Assembly (NCBI GenBank): GCA_015183035.1
Contig: JACZZP010000002.1
Location: 2,480,001-2,544,000, forward strand
DNA: 64,000 bases
Direction: 5' to 3'
DNA from: Meloidogyne chitwoodi
Taxonomy: Eukaryota > Nematoda > Chromadorea > Rhabditida > Meloidogynidae
Below the pieces are notes generated by a model. It saw only the letters and a list, made by a program, of their open reading frames with translations, did not search any database and was not told where the DNA came from. The number at the start of each line of letters is the position of its first letter. Within the stretch, counting starts at the first letter, position 1. This document shows, piece by piece, positions 12,415 through 22,859 of this stretch. A program made the translations under genes and the position numbers.

Positions 12415-13559
12415 TCATTGGGTCCCAGAATCAGGTCCTTGATGTCCTGACATATGTGAATGACTTTGGCTTCCGCCTTGACGTCCTCTATCACGACTAC
12501 CTCTGCCAGTATTTCTTCCACGAGTTCCTCCTCCTCGTTGGACTTCTCCACTTAAAGGTTGAGTTTCTATAAATATAAAGGTTATCAAGAGTATTATTTT
12601 AAAAATAAGTCTGATAATTAAAAATTTTTCTGATATTTTTTACCATTCCACCTACTTTTAATTTCTTGAAGATGTAGCTGATTAGTAAAAGTCAAAAAAA
12701 ATATATATAAAATTTTATTTTTATAAAAGAACATTAATCTTTTAACACATAAAATATTTAAAAATTTTAAGAAAGTGCATACGTGTTAAAGGATCTTGAG
12801 GATAAAGATAATGAGGATAAAATTGTTGAGGATAAGAATGTCCAAAAGACATTGGATGTTGAGCCGAAGGATGTCCAAAAGCTGAAAAAGCAATTAAGCT
12901 AGGACTTGGTAGAATTGTTCTGAATTTAGTTGTTGGCGTCTCTTAATTATTAAATTAATTATTTTAATCCCAAAAGTGCTGCGTTAAAACGTTTGATTAC
13001 CAGGCAAATAAATATCTTAAATATTTCCTAAGAAAAATAAGCGCTCGATTCTAAACAAAATATTAATGAAAAGAACAGCCAAAACTTGATATTAATTGCA
13101 GCAAATTATTTAACTGCCACTGACAAAAATTTTCTTAAAAAATGCTCAGATATTCTAATAGTTTTGTTTGACCTTATTTTTATTAATCTCACCAGGTTTT
13201 TCTTTTGTTGAAACTTGTTTCTTTTCTCCGGGTTCTTCTGTTTGTTCAATATCTTCAGATTGATTTTTAACATAATCTTCTTCAAACTCATCCAAATTAT
13301 ATTCAGGATTATGAATAAACTTTAGCAAATCTTTATCATCAACTTCCTTTTCAAGATAATCTTCATCCGTTCCTTCAGTTGCCACTGTGCTACTTCCTTG
13401 ACCAGTCATTTTAACGGATCCTCTTCGTCCACTTCTTCTCTTTTTTTCTTTTCCCTTTCCTTCGTCTCTCTTCTTATTTTCATCACCACCGGCACATTCA
13501 GTTAATTCAAATAAAACGAAGGCAAACAAAAAATAAATTGTTAGATTTTTTAAATTCAT
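12415..13559 (-). CDS. MNLKN-family secreted cassette protein (gene A)
   Basis: Exons 13193-13559, 12783-12941, a probable 21-nt exon 12644-12664, and 12415-12566; 232 residues. All introns are phase 1. Exon 1: signal peptide MNLKNLTIYFLFAFVLF, then a basic stretch (KEKKRRSGRRGS, NLS-like), then acidic segments with DLLKFIHNPE. Exon 2: His/Pro/Gln-rich (GHPSAQHP, YPQQFYPHY). The last exon is Gly/Arg-rich (RGGGTRGRN, GRGSRDRGR) and ends GHQGPDSGTQ. The last exon plus 3' flank is nearly identical to that of gene D. Function unknown; a secreted effector-like role is inference from the signal peptide and rapid divergence. The 21-nt exon is the weakest part. Confidence 0.75.
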
Positions 13560-13672
13560 CTAAATTAAATTATAATAAATTTAAATTGATAGTTGAAGGG
13601 TTAGCCTCTATTTTGGAAGGCGAAATGTTATTTAGAATAAAAAATTAAAATAAATAAATTTATTTATTCTGC

Positions 13673-13700
13673 TTCCTTTTAAACCCAATGATGCGTACGC
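13673..13700 (-). promoter_or_regulatory. shared core promoter block, gene A
   Basis: On the coding strand ACGCATCATTGGG is followed directly by TTTAAAAGG, a TATA-like box, about 115-140 bp before the ATG. The same pair precedes most genes of the cluster. A second weaker copy lies near 13865. Confidence 0.65.
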
Positions 13701-14130
13701 TTGAGATTTCTAAAGAAGGTTAATGGCATGCAAGTAATTCACTTCACTCTGTATTTCTTTGTACTTTTGCCTGATTTTATTGCGAAATCCAACTAAAAAT
13801 TGAAGAGGCGTCGAGTTAATATAGGTAAATATTATTGATACCATCATTGCTCCCCTAAATCCAGTGATGCGTGCTTGAGATTTTTAAATAAGAGTTTTGG
13901 CAACATAAGAAATTATTCTCTATCTCTCTAACAAATTTGTTGGCAAATCACTTAAAATCAAATAAAAATTTTAAAGAGAATCCCCAGTTTGAATCATGGG
14001 GTTTAATCAAATGATTGGCTTTTTAGGTAAATAAATTACCTCTTCCTCCCTGTCCTTTAACAATGCGCGGAAATTGTGCCCAATTTTTAATTAAAAATTA
14101 TAAAAATAAAAAGTACATTTTTGGCAAGCC
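13700..14130. repeat. conserved upstream module (MNLKN unit)
   Basis: Duplicated upstream sequence with landmarks TTATTGCGAAATCCAAC, GTTAATCAA..GATTGGCTTTTTAGGTAA and AAAAGTACATTTTTGGCAAG in this order. The same series is found upstream of genes B, C, D, L, I and others. Confidence 0.7.
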
Positions 14131-14913
14131 TTTAATTGAGAATATACCCACACTTTATAATTAAATACATATATAATTAATATTTTTTTATAATTTATTT
14201 ATAAAAATAATATTAATTCTTGTTAAACGTGTTTTTCGTTCGTACTGAAACTTTTTTAATTTTTGACGCAAAAATTAAATCTGAAATTGGAATTACAAAA
14301 CTAAAAGTTTTAATTTTCGGCAACAGATGTTTAAAAAAATTTTCAAAATTTTTGCCTGTAGCACTATAATAACCCAATGTTAGAGCCCAGACGAACATGT
14401 TGTTCAGTTTTTTGGTTAAAAACTGAATCGAAAAAAACCGCGACTGAGACGGGCTCTACCCGACATTGTGCCCAACGGCATGGAGATTAACTTCTATTTT
14501 TTGAGGTGGCTTCGGCCGAATTATTAAAACCTGGAAAATAACATTTTAAAGGAAATTTGACTAATTTTTTTAATTAATTAAAAAAAAATTTTCTCTCTTT
14601 AGGGTTCTTATCCCTATGCTTGTTTAAGAAAAATAAGTAGCGAATTAAATAAAATTTAAATAATAAAACTAATGCATTGTTCAAGTCAAATAAATTAAGA
14701 GATTAAAAAAAATCATGTTAATATGTAAAATTATTTTTTTTTCTTAAATTTTATTTAAAAAAATGTATAGTGTCTATTCTAATTTCAATCTATCAGAGAG
14801 TAATTATCTTTATTTTTCAAAATTTTTTAATTTTCTTTTTTCAGTGTTCTCTCACTTTTATTTCGTTCAATAGTTAGTTCCTTTATATTGATTATCTAAA
14901 TATTAAATTATTA

Positions 14914-15102
14914 TTTATTAAGATTGTGTTGGAAACGGTGATGGGAAAGTTCAAAATTTCCAGAACTTTTTTTGAATTTTTGCATTTCCAGTTCTGAAAC
15001 TATTTGTTGGGAACTAGTTTCTGGAATTAATTTCATTTCCAAAAATTTGGTAGTTCCGTGGTTCCATTTCCGAAACTGAAACTTTCCCATCATTGTTTGG
15101 AA
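14914..15102. mobile_element. hAT-like MITE inside exon of gene N
   Basis: Inverted ends GGTGATGGGAAAGTT and AACTTTCCCATCATTG. The flanking octamers GTTGGAAA and TTTGGAAG agree at 6 of 8 positions, consistent with an aged 8-bp duplication. Internal short repeats of GGAAATGGAAC/GTTCCATTTCC type. It interrupts the last exon of gene N. Confidence 0.65.
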
Positions 15103-15675
15103 GACCTTTAATTCCTAGAGAAAGACGTAGAGGATCATAATCTTCAGCTGTATTTTGTTCTTGATTAGAATGTTTATTCACAGTTTGATGTTGATTGGGT
15201 TCTAAGTAATTTATAAAAAAATTTATAATTTTTTTTAATTTTTAGAAGACTAGCACTTTCTTTTCTGTCTTTAAAAATTAATTAAAAATTAAAGATTACC
15301 TTGATTCCCAACCGAATAATTGCGAGAACTTCCTTCCTGCTGAGAAAACTTTAAAACACCAGGCTTGTTAGCTTCTTTAAATGAAGGCTTATCTCTAGCT
15401 TTATTAAATTTTGCAGCAGCAAAAGGTTTCGGAGGAAAATTACTTTTAGGCGTTTTTCCACCTTAAAAGTTTAATTTAAAGAAGATACCCAAACACTAAT
15501 AAATACACTAAAAAAAATTAATTTTCCTAAAAATAAATTTATTTATGCCAAATTAAGTATAATAATTACCTCCTTGTGCATTAGGATTAATATATCGATA
15601 ATTTTGTCCCTCACGCTCCATGCCCTCTGTTAAATAAAATAAAGTGAATATAAAAAATAAAAAGGTCGAATTCAT
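15014..15675 (-). CDS. MNSTF secreted protein with MITE-derived tail (gene N)
   Basis: Exons 15570-15675, 15300-15461, 15014-15201; 151 residues, introns phase 1. It starts MNSTFLFFIFTLFYLTEG, a signal peptide of a type seen once in the window. Exon 2 is Lys/Pro/Phe-rich (KSNFPPKPFAAAKFNKARDK). Exon 3 reads EDYDPLRLSLGIKGLPN and then runs into the MITE, which supplies about 26 new codons and a TAG. Removing the MITE and one flank copy gives GLPTQS and a TAA, probably the ancestral end. The gene sits in the cassette cluster and has the same promoter block, so co-expression with its neighbours is likely. Function unknown. Confidence 0.7.
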
Positions 15676-15824
15676 CTTTAAAAATTTTCTAAAAAATGTT
15701 TTTAGAGGTTTTAACTAAAAAAGTGAATTTATTTGTTTAAAAGGAGTAAAATATAAATTTTAAATATTAATTAAATTTTAGAAAAATTAAAAAAAAATTA
15801 ATTTAATAAAAATAATTAATTAAT

Positions 15825-15853
15825 TTCTCCTTTTATTAACACAGATGCGAGCG
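15825..15853 (-). promoter_or_regulatory. shared core promoter block, gene N
   Basis: CGCTCGCATCTGTG followed by TTAATAAAAGG, a diverged copy of the cluster's core block, about 150 bp before the ATG of gene N. Confidence 0.5.
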
Positions 15854-15859
15854 TTTTTT

Positions 15860-16710
15860 AATGTCTTAAAGTAATAAAAATTCTCTCCTCTTTACTTTTT
15901 GGCAATAAAAATGCCAGCAATGTAAATATCTACTTTATTTTCTTTTGATAAATTGCGGCAAAATTTTTTTACTTTTTGGCGGCTTTTAAAAAATATTTTG
16001 AAATAAATTTTTTCTCTTTTAATTAATTAAAGAAAAATAGTGGCAATAATATCCATTAAGCATTATAGTTAGAGAAATATATAAAATTAATAGTAGTTTT
16101 ATATAAATTTAATTTTTGTTTTTGCACGTTGGCTTTACCAGAATGACAGACGGATTTTTCGATTTCCTAAAATTCCGGACAAATTCCAAACTAATTCCGG
16201 ACCGATTAAATCCCGAAAATCCTGCCGGATTCTTTCTGGCACTATTCACAAAATCCGGATTCGAAACCGAAAAAACGATTTTTCCGATTACTAATAATAA
16301 TTAACACATGTTTGGACATTTTTTAATTAATAATAATTTCGTCACATTGTATTTTTTAATATAGACTACTTCACCTCCCTTTAAATAAAATTTACTCTTA
16401 CCTCTACCCATTAGGGAAAAATCAATTCATTTAAATTTTTGAATTCCTCTATCAGTCGGTGACTTTAAAATAATAGTCAAATAAAAATAATTAAAAAATA
16501 ATTTTTTATTTAGGAAAATAATTTAAGAAAATATAAAGAATATTTTAAAAAAATTCAAAGTTTTTTTTAATAAAAAAGAAAGAAATGTTACATAATTCGG
16601 ATTTGTTGTTTTTTATCTTTTTTCCTACATAAAGTATTCTTTCAATTCTTTTTTCCTTCCATTCTTTCTTAAAATTAAAATAACTAAATAATAAAATTAC
16701 TTTTTCTTAC
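15860..16710. other. spacer, no gene seen
   Basis: A GC-richer patch at 16130-16280 with repeated TTCCGGA and CCGGATT words looks like a MITE remnant and gives a spurious forward ORF. The part from 16560 resembles the 3' flank of the MNLKN genes. Confidence 0.45.
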
Positions 16711-17747
16711 TTATTGAGTCCCAGAACCACTAGCAGTTTCTTTATCATAAAAATCTTCTACATCATTAGAAATATTTTGAAAAATTGGTGGATAATTATG
16801 ACGTTGTTGAGGTATTTGTTGATTAATATAATGAGTCATTCCATCTGAACAAACAAATTTAATTTTTTTTTAAATATCTTTTAACGTATAAAATTAAAAA
16901 AATAAAATATACCTGTAAAAGGATGTTGAGCAGAAGGACCTCCGAAATCTATATTTCGACCACTTTTTTCGTTTAACGAATTTCTTGTTTCTTTAATCTT
17001 TTTCTTCGCCATAATTTCTTGTAAATCAAGTATCTCTTTAGTTTGTTGAAGACTATCAAGAACCCGTTGCAATATTTGAGGAGTAATTATCTGTTTATTT
17101 TGATAAAAACTATTAATAACCTGTCGCAATACTTTATGATCAATATTCAATTGCTGAACGTGATAACTATTAATAAACTGCTCAACTTCAGGATTCATTT
17201 CTTGAGCATCAATATTTGTTATTGTTCTTTCAGTCGACCCTGTGTCACTTTGACCACTCACTCCAGATCCGTCCGATACTTTTCTTCTTGGTTTTTGGGC
17301 CTTTGATTCCTTTCCCTTTCTTGTAGCTTTCATAACCCGTTTCAATATTTCAGGAGTAATTTTCTGTTTAGTTTGATGAAAACTATCAATAACCTGTTCC
17401 AATAATGTAGGATCAATATTCATTTCTTGATAACTATTAATAAACTGTTGAACTTCTTGAGGATTCATTCCTTGAGGATCAATATTCTTTTGAGCTTTAA
17501 AATCATTAATAAACTGTTGAACTTCTTTGGCATCAATATTTGTTAATGTTCTTCCAGTAAACCCTGTGCCACTTGCTTGACCAGACAATCCAGATCCGTC
17601 CGATACTTTTCTTTTTGAATTTTGGGTCCTTGTTTTCTTTCCCTTTCTTTTAGCGCCCTTTTCTTTTTCATCACCACTAACGCATTCAGTTAAACCAAAT
17701 AAAACAAAAGCAAATAAAAGATAAATTGTCAGATTTTTTAAATTCAT
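16711..17747 (-). CDS. MNLKN-family secreted protein with internal duplication (gene B)
   Basis: Two exons, 16913-17747 and 16711-16844; 322 residues, intron phase 1. Signal peptide MNLKNLTIYLLFAFVLFGL ending near CVSGDE. Exon 1 contains an internal duplication: basic KxxRKVSDGSGxSGQ, then T(L/I)TNIDAxE, then repeated EVxQFINSY, NIDPxLLxQVIDSF and ITPxILxRV helices, once at about residues 35-140 and again at about 150-245. Such Asn-Ile-Asp-Pro helices recur in genes C, E, H and I. The last exon reads THYINQQIPQQRHNYPP and ends SGSGTQ. It lacks the Arg/Gly cassette of genes A and D. Intact on paper. Confidence 0.85.
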
Positions 17748-17800
17748 CTAAATTTAATTAAAAAAAGAAATAACTAATAAATAAATTTACTTCAGCTTCT

Positions 17801-17827
17801 CCTTTTAAACCCAATGATGCGTGCGTT
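17801..17827 (-). promoter_or_regulatory. shared core promoter block, gene B
   Basis: Coding strand CGCACGCATCATTGGG then TTTAAAAGGAGAAGC, 55-80 bp upstream of the ATG. A second diverged copy sits near 17998. Confidence 0.7.
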
Positions 17828-18235
17828 TTCTATTACTAATTAAGGGTTTTTGGCAAGTCAGGTAATTCACTAAACTCTGTCTTTATTGATAATGTTGCCT
17901 GATTTTATTGCGAAATCCAACTAAAAATTGAAGAGGCATTGAGGTATTATAGGCAAATATGATTGATACCATCCCCTCCTTTTACTGCCCTAAATCAAAT
18001 GATGCGTACATTTGAGATTTTTAAATGATGACTTTTGGCGGTATAATTCATTCCCCTCTCTCTTTCTTAATACTATTGCCGAGCTTAAATTCTAAAAAAT
18101 TGAAAAGGCATCAAATTAGTATAGGAAGGTATTTTGGAAGGTAAGAAAATTATTCTTTCTCTCTCTCTGACAATTATTATTGGCAGATCACTTGACTTAA
18201 AATCGAATAAAATTTCTAAAGAAGCAACACACACT

Positions 18236-18400
18236 TTAGATCGTTCAGCATCAACTCCAGGTCGTTCAGTGTCATTTCACAACGTTCAACATTAACTTCA
18301 GATCGTTCAGCATTAAATTCAGATCGTTCAGTTTCATCAAGTTCAAATCTTCAGCATCCCATCTTCAGATCGTTCAGTATCAACTTCACAATGTTCAACA
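18236..18400. repeat. GATCGTTCAGCAT tandem repeat
   Basis: About seven imperfect units of roughly 24 bp with core CAGATCGTTCAGCATTAA, in the upstream region of gene B. Not seen elsewhere in the window. Confidence 0.85.
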
Positions 18401-19003
18401 TCTTAAACCTTATAGCGTTTGTAAGCTTAGCTAAATATCAAGTTTATTTTCAAGTTGTAAAAGCGAAAATCATAGGTTAATCAAGATTAGATTTTTAGAT
18501 AAATAAATATCCTCTTTCCTTCCCTTTAGCACTGCCACCACATACTTTGATGGAACGCATTCATATGGTAGAGCAAATATTTTTATGAAGACTAATTTTA
18601 ACATCTATTACGGACTCACAGAAGAGTGATGAGTGAAACTTTTATTTTGGCTGAAGAATTTAAATTTTCTTGAAATTTAATAACAGCCTTACTTTTCGCA
18701 AGAGTAAAATGAAAATAGAAGAAATATTTTTTAAAGGAAAGAATGATTTAAATGAAAGTATAAAGATATTTTAAATTATGTCAAAATGTAAAAGGCCTTT
18801 TAAAGAGATAATTAATTAAAAAAAAGAAATCCATCGGAATTTGTATGATTAATTGAATAACTCTCAGAATCAATCCTATCTAATTTTTTATTTTTATGAA
18901 GGGTTCAGCTGCATTTAAAAAACTAGGAAAAAACATTTTGAAGGAAAATTGACTAATATATTTGATATAATATAAATCTAAAGCTTTGTAGAAAGAAATG
19001 TAA

Positions 19004-21385
19004 TCAATTTTCATCAGATTCAGTATCTTCATCATCATCAGAAATCTCTTGAGGATTTGCACGAGTGCCTGGTTTATAACCAAAATATTTTAAATAAATA
19101 TTAAATTAATTACCTTGAACTTGAGTTGGTGGAATATTTTGCATTCTACGTTGTTGAGGCATTTGTTGATCAAAATAAGGTTTTCCAATTGGTCGATTCT
19201 GCTGCATCCCAGGTTGTTGAGGCATTTGATGATAAGGCATTCTTTGATTCTGCTGAGCTTCCATTCGTTGACCCGTTTCTTGATATTGTTGAAGCATTTG
19301 ATTAATTAGTTGTTGGTGCATTTTCTGATATTGTTGCAAATGACGATGAGATAAATCAGTTGAATCTTATTTAAAAAATTTATCGTTTTTTACGAATTTA
19401 AAATAGTATATACCAGGGATGCATATCGTATCGTATATCGTATTTTTGGGGTGATTTTGTATCGTATCGTATATCGTATCGTATTTTTTTAAGAAATTAT
19501 ATCGTATCGTATTTTTTTCTGAAATAATATCGTATCGTATATCGTATCGTATTTTTTTCGGATTTTATATCGTATCGTATATCGTATCGTATTTTTTTTA
19601 GTTATTTTATATCGTTATTATATTTTATAGGAAAAACTTAATATACGATTATTTTATTACATAAATTAATTTCCCCCATTGCTTTCTTTTGACTTTCTTC
19701 CTCTTTTATTCTTTATTTATTTCTCTTTTCTTGTAAGGGAAGAAAAGAAATACTATAAGGAATGATTTACCTATAATTAAATTGGTTAATCGTCAAATAC
19801 AAGTATGGTTAGGTGGTTAGTGTGTTAGTTTATTGTCTTGCCATACGTTGGTTCGATTCCTATTAATTTTCGAAATCCCTAGAGGCCATTAATTATTGTT
19901 AAATCTTTCTTTATTTTGTTCGTTTTAAATTTTTAATATAGAAGAAAAATTAAATTCATATATTTTTGATTGTGGCGCTAAAAAAGGCTATTTTTGGCAA
20001 CTAGAGCGCAATAATTTTTCAAAATTTTCGCCTGCGGCGCTAAAAAGGTTAAATTTTTGGTAACTAGTGAAATAAAACTCAAAATTTTTCACCTGCGGCG
20101 CTGAAAGTGTGAATTTTTGGTAGATAGGGAGCAGGGTTGCCGCCCGAAACCCGGCCTTTTTTCTTACCCGATACCTGAAATAAAAATATTCCAACCCGAA
20201 ACCCATACCCAAATTTTTTTGAACCCGCGGCAATTCTGCTAGAGAACAGTGGCGCCGAGAAATCTGAAAAATTTTCAAAATTTATCTGTCCCGAAAAATC
20301 GACCCGACACTTACCTATATTGTATATCGCATTTTTTTCGGATTTTATATCGTATCGTATATCGTATCGTATTTTTTTCTGAAATTATATCGTATCGTAT
20401 ATCGTATCGTATTTTTTTCTGAAATTATATCGTATCGTATATCGTATCGTATTTTTTTAAGAAATAATATCGTATCGTATATCGTATCGTATTTTTTTCG
20501 GATTTTATATCGTATCGTATCGCATAAAACCAAACGATATGCATCCCTGGTATATACATACAATTTAAAAGAGGTTGAACATATTGAGGAGCCGAATAAT
20601 CACTAATTTTGTGTTGAGATTTAGCTGTTGGCGTCTCTTAAATATTAAATTAACATTTTAATCTGTCAAAAATCACCTATAGAAGCTTTTCCTTTCCCTA
20701 AAACATTTTCAATGCCTCTAGTTGCTATCGATGGTTGCCTAAAAGCTATTCCGCTTGTTTCTTGTCTTCTTTGTTGTTTTTGTAATGGTTGATCATCCAC
20801 ATTTTTGCCTAAAATTTTTAAAAAACGAGTTTAACTTATTGTTAGTTTACTAAAAATGCTTGGCAAAATGTCCGTTTTCCTTAATGATAATTTTTTTCGG
20901 ACCTTAAGTAAAGAAGTGTAATGTGATAATTTTACCGAAATCTAATTTGAATAAAAACATAAACTAAAAATTTTTAATAAAAAATTAACTGAATAAAATA
21001 CAAAATACCCACCTTTTTCATATTCTTTAAGTTTTTTATAAAATAAAAGTTTTGCTTGCTGAAAATTTTGACTCGACATATTTCCTTGTTTAAATTGTTG
21101 AGTGATACAGATCATCTCCCGCAATAATTTAGGATCAATATTCATTTCTTTCTTTTGATGAATATTAATAAAATGTTGCAATTCTTGATCATCAATGTTT
21201 ATTTCATTTGTCCCTGTGCTACGTTCTTCACAAGTTCCATCAGGTATTTTTATTTTTTTTCCACGGCTTGTATTGTTTTCTTTTTCCTTATCTTCATTTT
21301 TTTCATCACCACTGCCACACTCAGTTAAACTAAATAAAACGCAGGCAAACAAAAAATAAATTACTATTAGATTTTTTAAATTCAT
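19004..21385 (-). CDS. MNLKN-family five-cassette secreted protein (gene C)
   Basis: Exons 21013-21385, 20677-20808, 20562-20636, 19114-19365, 19004-19068; 298 residues. Every intron is phase 1. Exon 1: signal peptide MNLKNLIVIYFLFACVLF, charged linker, then NIDDQELQHFIN and MNIDPKLLREMI helices. Exon 2: Gln/Lys/Arg-rich, ending in GKGKASIG. Exon 3: short, ETPTAKSQHK. Exon 4: 84 residues of Gln/Met/Pro (QQYQKMHQQ, MPQQPGMQQN). Exon 5: acidic, SDDDEDTESDEN, then stop. Intron 3 contains a complete hAT-like element whose duplication starts 2 bp inside the 5' splice site region. Intact on paper. Function unknown. Confidence 0.85.
19414..20549. mobile_element. 1.14-kb non-autonomous hAT-like element
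   Basis: Terminal inverted repeats CAGGGATGCATATCGT/ACGATATGCATCCCTG, flanked by an exact 8-bp direct repeat GTATATAC (19406-19413 and 20550-20557), which fits the hAT pattern nTnnnnAn. Both ends carry arrays of ATATCGTATCGTATATCGT separated by TTTTTTT. The interior has no transposase, only a tRNA-like patch and GCGGCGCTAAAAAGG repeats. It lies in intron 3 of gene C. Confidence 0.92.
19803..19875 (+). other. tRNA-like relic with B box
   Basis: A perfect polymerase III B box GGTTCGATTCC, preceded at tRNA distance by an A-box-like TGGTTAGTGTGTTAG. No good acceptor or anticodon stem forms. Probably a SINE or tRNA pseudogene carried in the hAT-like element. Confidence 0.4.
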
Positions 21386-21755
21386 CTAAATTAAATTAAA
21401 ATTAAATAAATTAATTCTGCTTCTTTTAAACCCAATGATGCGTGCGTAGTCGATTTTTAAATATGATTTTTGGCAAGTTAGGTAATTCACTCCCCTCTGT
21501 ATTTCTTAGTACTTTTGTCTGATTTTATTGCGAAATCTAACCAAAAATTCAAGAGGCGTAGAGTCATTATAAGAAGGATTTTTGGCAAATAAGTAAATTA
21601 TCTCTCTAGCCAATTTTAATGGCAAATCACCTGACTTAAAATTTAAAAATTCAATAGAGGGTCACCTCTCTGCGTAGCGAAAATCATGGGGGTTAATCAA
21701 GTGATTGGCTTTTTAGGTAAGCTAATTTCCTCTTAATTGCCCTTTAACAATGCCC
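21340..21755. repeat. duplicated block, near-identical to 24608-25022
   Basis: Roughly 410 bp covering the signal-peptide start, promoter and upstream module of gene C. It matches the same region of gene D with only a few differences, so the duplication or conversion is recent. Confidence 0.9.
21420..21448 (-). promoter_or_regulatory. shared core promoter block, gene C
   Basis: CGCACGCATCATTGGG and TTTAAAAGAAGC, only about 37 bp before the ATG, so the 5' leader must be very short. Confidence 0.7.
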
Positions 21756-21833
21756 GAAAATTATGCCACATTTCTAGTATATTTAAAAATCTAAAATAAA
21801 AAGTACATTTTTGCAAGCGCTTAATTGAGAATA

Positions 21834-22000
21834 CACTAGTCGACGCGTGGTGGATCCTGCACGGGATTTTGCGGGATCCCGCTCCCGTAATCCCGCACTT
21901 TTTGGATTCCGGGATGCGGGATTTTTGTGGGTTTAGTCCCGTAAATCCTGTCCCGCATGAGTTTAGAAAAAAATCAAGCAAATGCGATTTTGCGAACCTC
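21834..22000. mobile_element. GC-rich insertion with CGGGATTTTGCGGGATC repeats
   Basis: Interrupts the conserved upstream module: flanks AGAATAC and AGAATAA are adjacent in paralogous copies. The inside has several CCCG/CGGG inverted words. It begins with ACTAGTCGACGCGTGG (see findings). No coding capacity. Confidence 0.55.
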
Positions 22001-22019
22001 AAGAATAAACCCACCTTTT

Positions 22020-22400
22020 ACACTCCCTAAATTTTAATGCTGCGGTACAAGGAATATTTGAAAATTTGATAAAAAAATTTCCTCCGAATCATATTCGCTG
22101 TAATTTGTATCATTTGTAGAGCTTGAAAAACTGAATCGAATGAGCTATGATAGACCTTCTAAAAAAGGAGGCTTTAGAGATATAATTTTTTGGAAAAATT
22201 TTGGGGTGAAGGAATATTTTGAATTTTTATAAAAAAAGTTCCATCGCTCAAAATTTGCTGAATTTGGTATCATTCGAAAGAGGATGAATTACTGAATCGA
22301 ATGAGCTATGAAATTCAAAAATCTACATACTAGTTTTTGAGAAAAAATTATTGAAAGTTTAGAAAATTTTGGGGGAAGGAATATTTGAAAATTTGATAAA
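22020..22400. repeat. dispersed repeat, copy 1 (also 48630-49115)
   Basis: Shares long segments with 48630-49115, for example TCATATTCGCTGTAATTTG and GAATGAATTACTGAATCGA-type words. It has an internal period of roughly 190 bp, with GAGCTATGA at each turn. Confidence 0.75.
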
Positions 22401-22859
22401 AAATTTCTTCCGAATCATTAATTTTTATATTTTTAAAGTACAAAGCAGAAACCCTGCCGAGCTGATTCCCGAAAATCGAGAATTTCTGAGGATTTATGAG
22501 TCGGGATTCCTGGGATGGAGAGAAACTTTTATTTTTGTTTCCACGTTCAAACAATAATTTAAGATTTTATAAAATTTTTAAAAACTTTAGTTTCCTCACA
22601 AAAGTATTTTTTAATATCAAAATGGACTAAAACTAAAAGCAGAAAATATTAAAAAATGATAGAATGATTTTTATGAAAGTAGAAAGTTTTGTCATAAAAA
22701 AGAGAAATGTGTAATTCGGATAGATTGTTTTTTACTCTTGTTTTTTTGTTCTTAGACATCAGCGGTTCTTTTAACTCTTTGAATATATTCTTTTTTCCTT
22801 CCATTCTTTTCTTTCTAAATTATATAAATTTTAATTAACAATAAAATAACTCGTTTACT

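Noticed and set aside
19988..20563. Minus-strand ORFs in the hAT-like element (a KNLGMGFGLEYFYFRYRV stretch and a YDTIRY-repeat stretch)
   Set aside because: Both fall inside a non-autonomous element; one is made only of the TATCGTATCG repeat and neither resembles a transposase.
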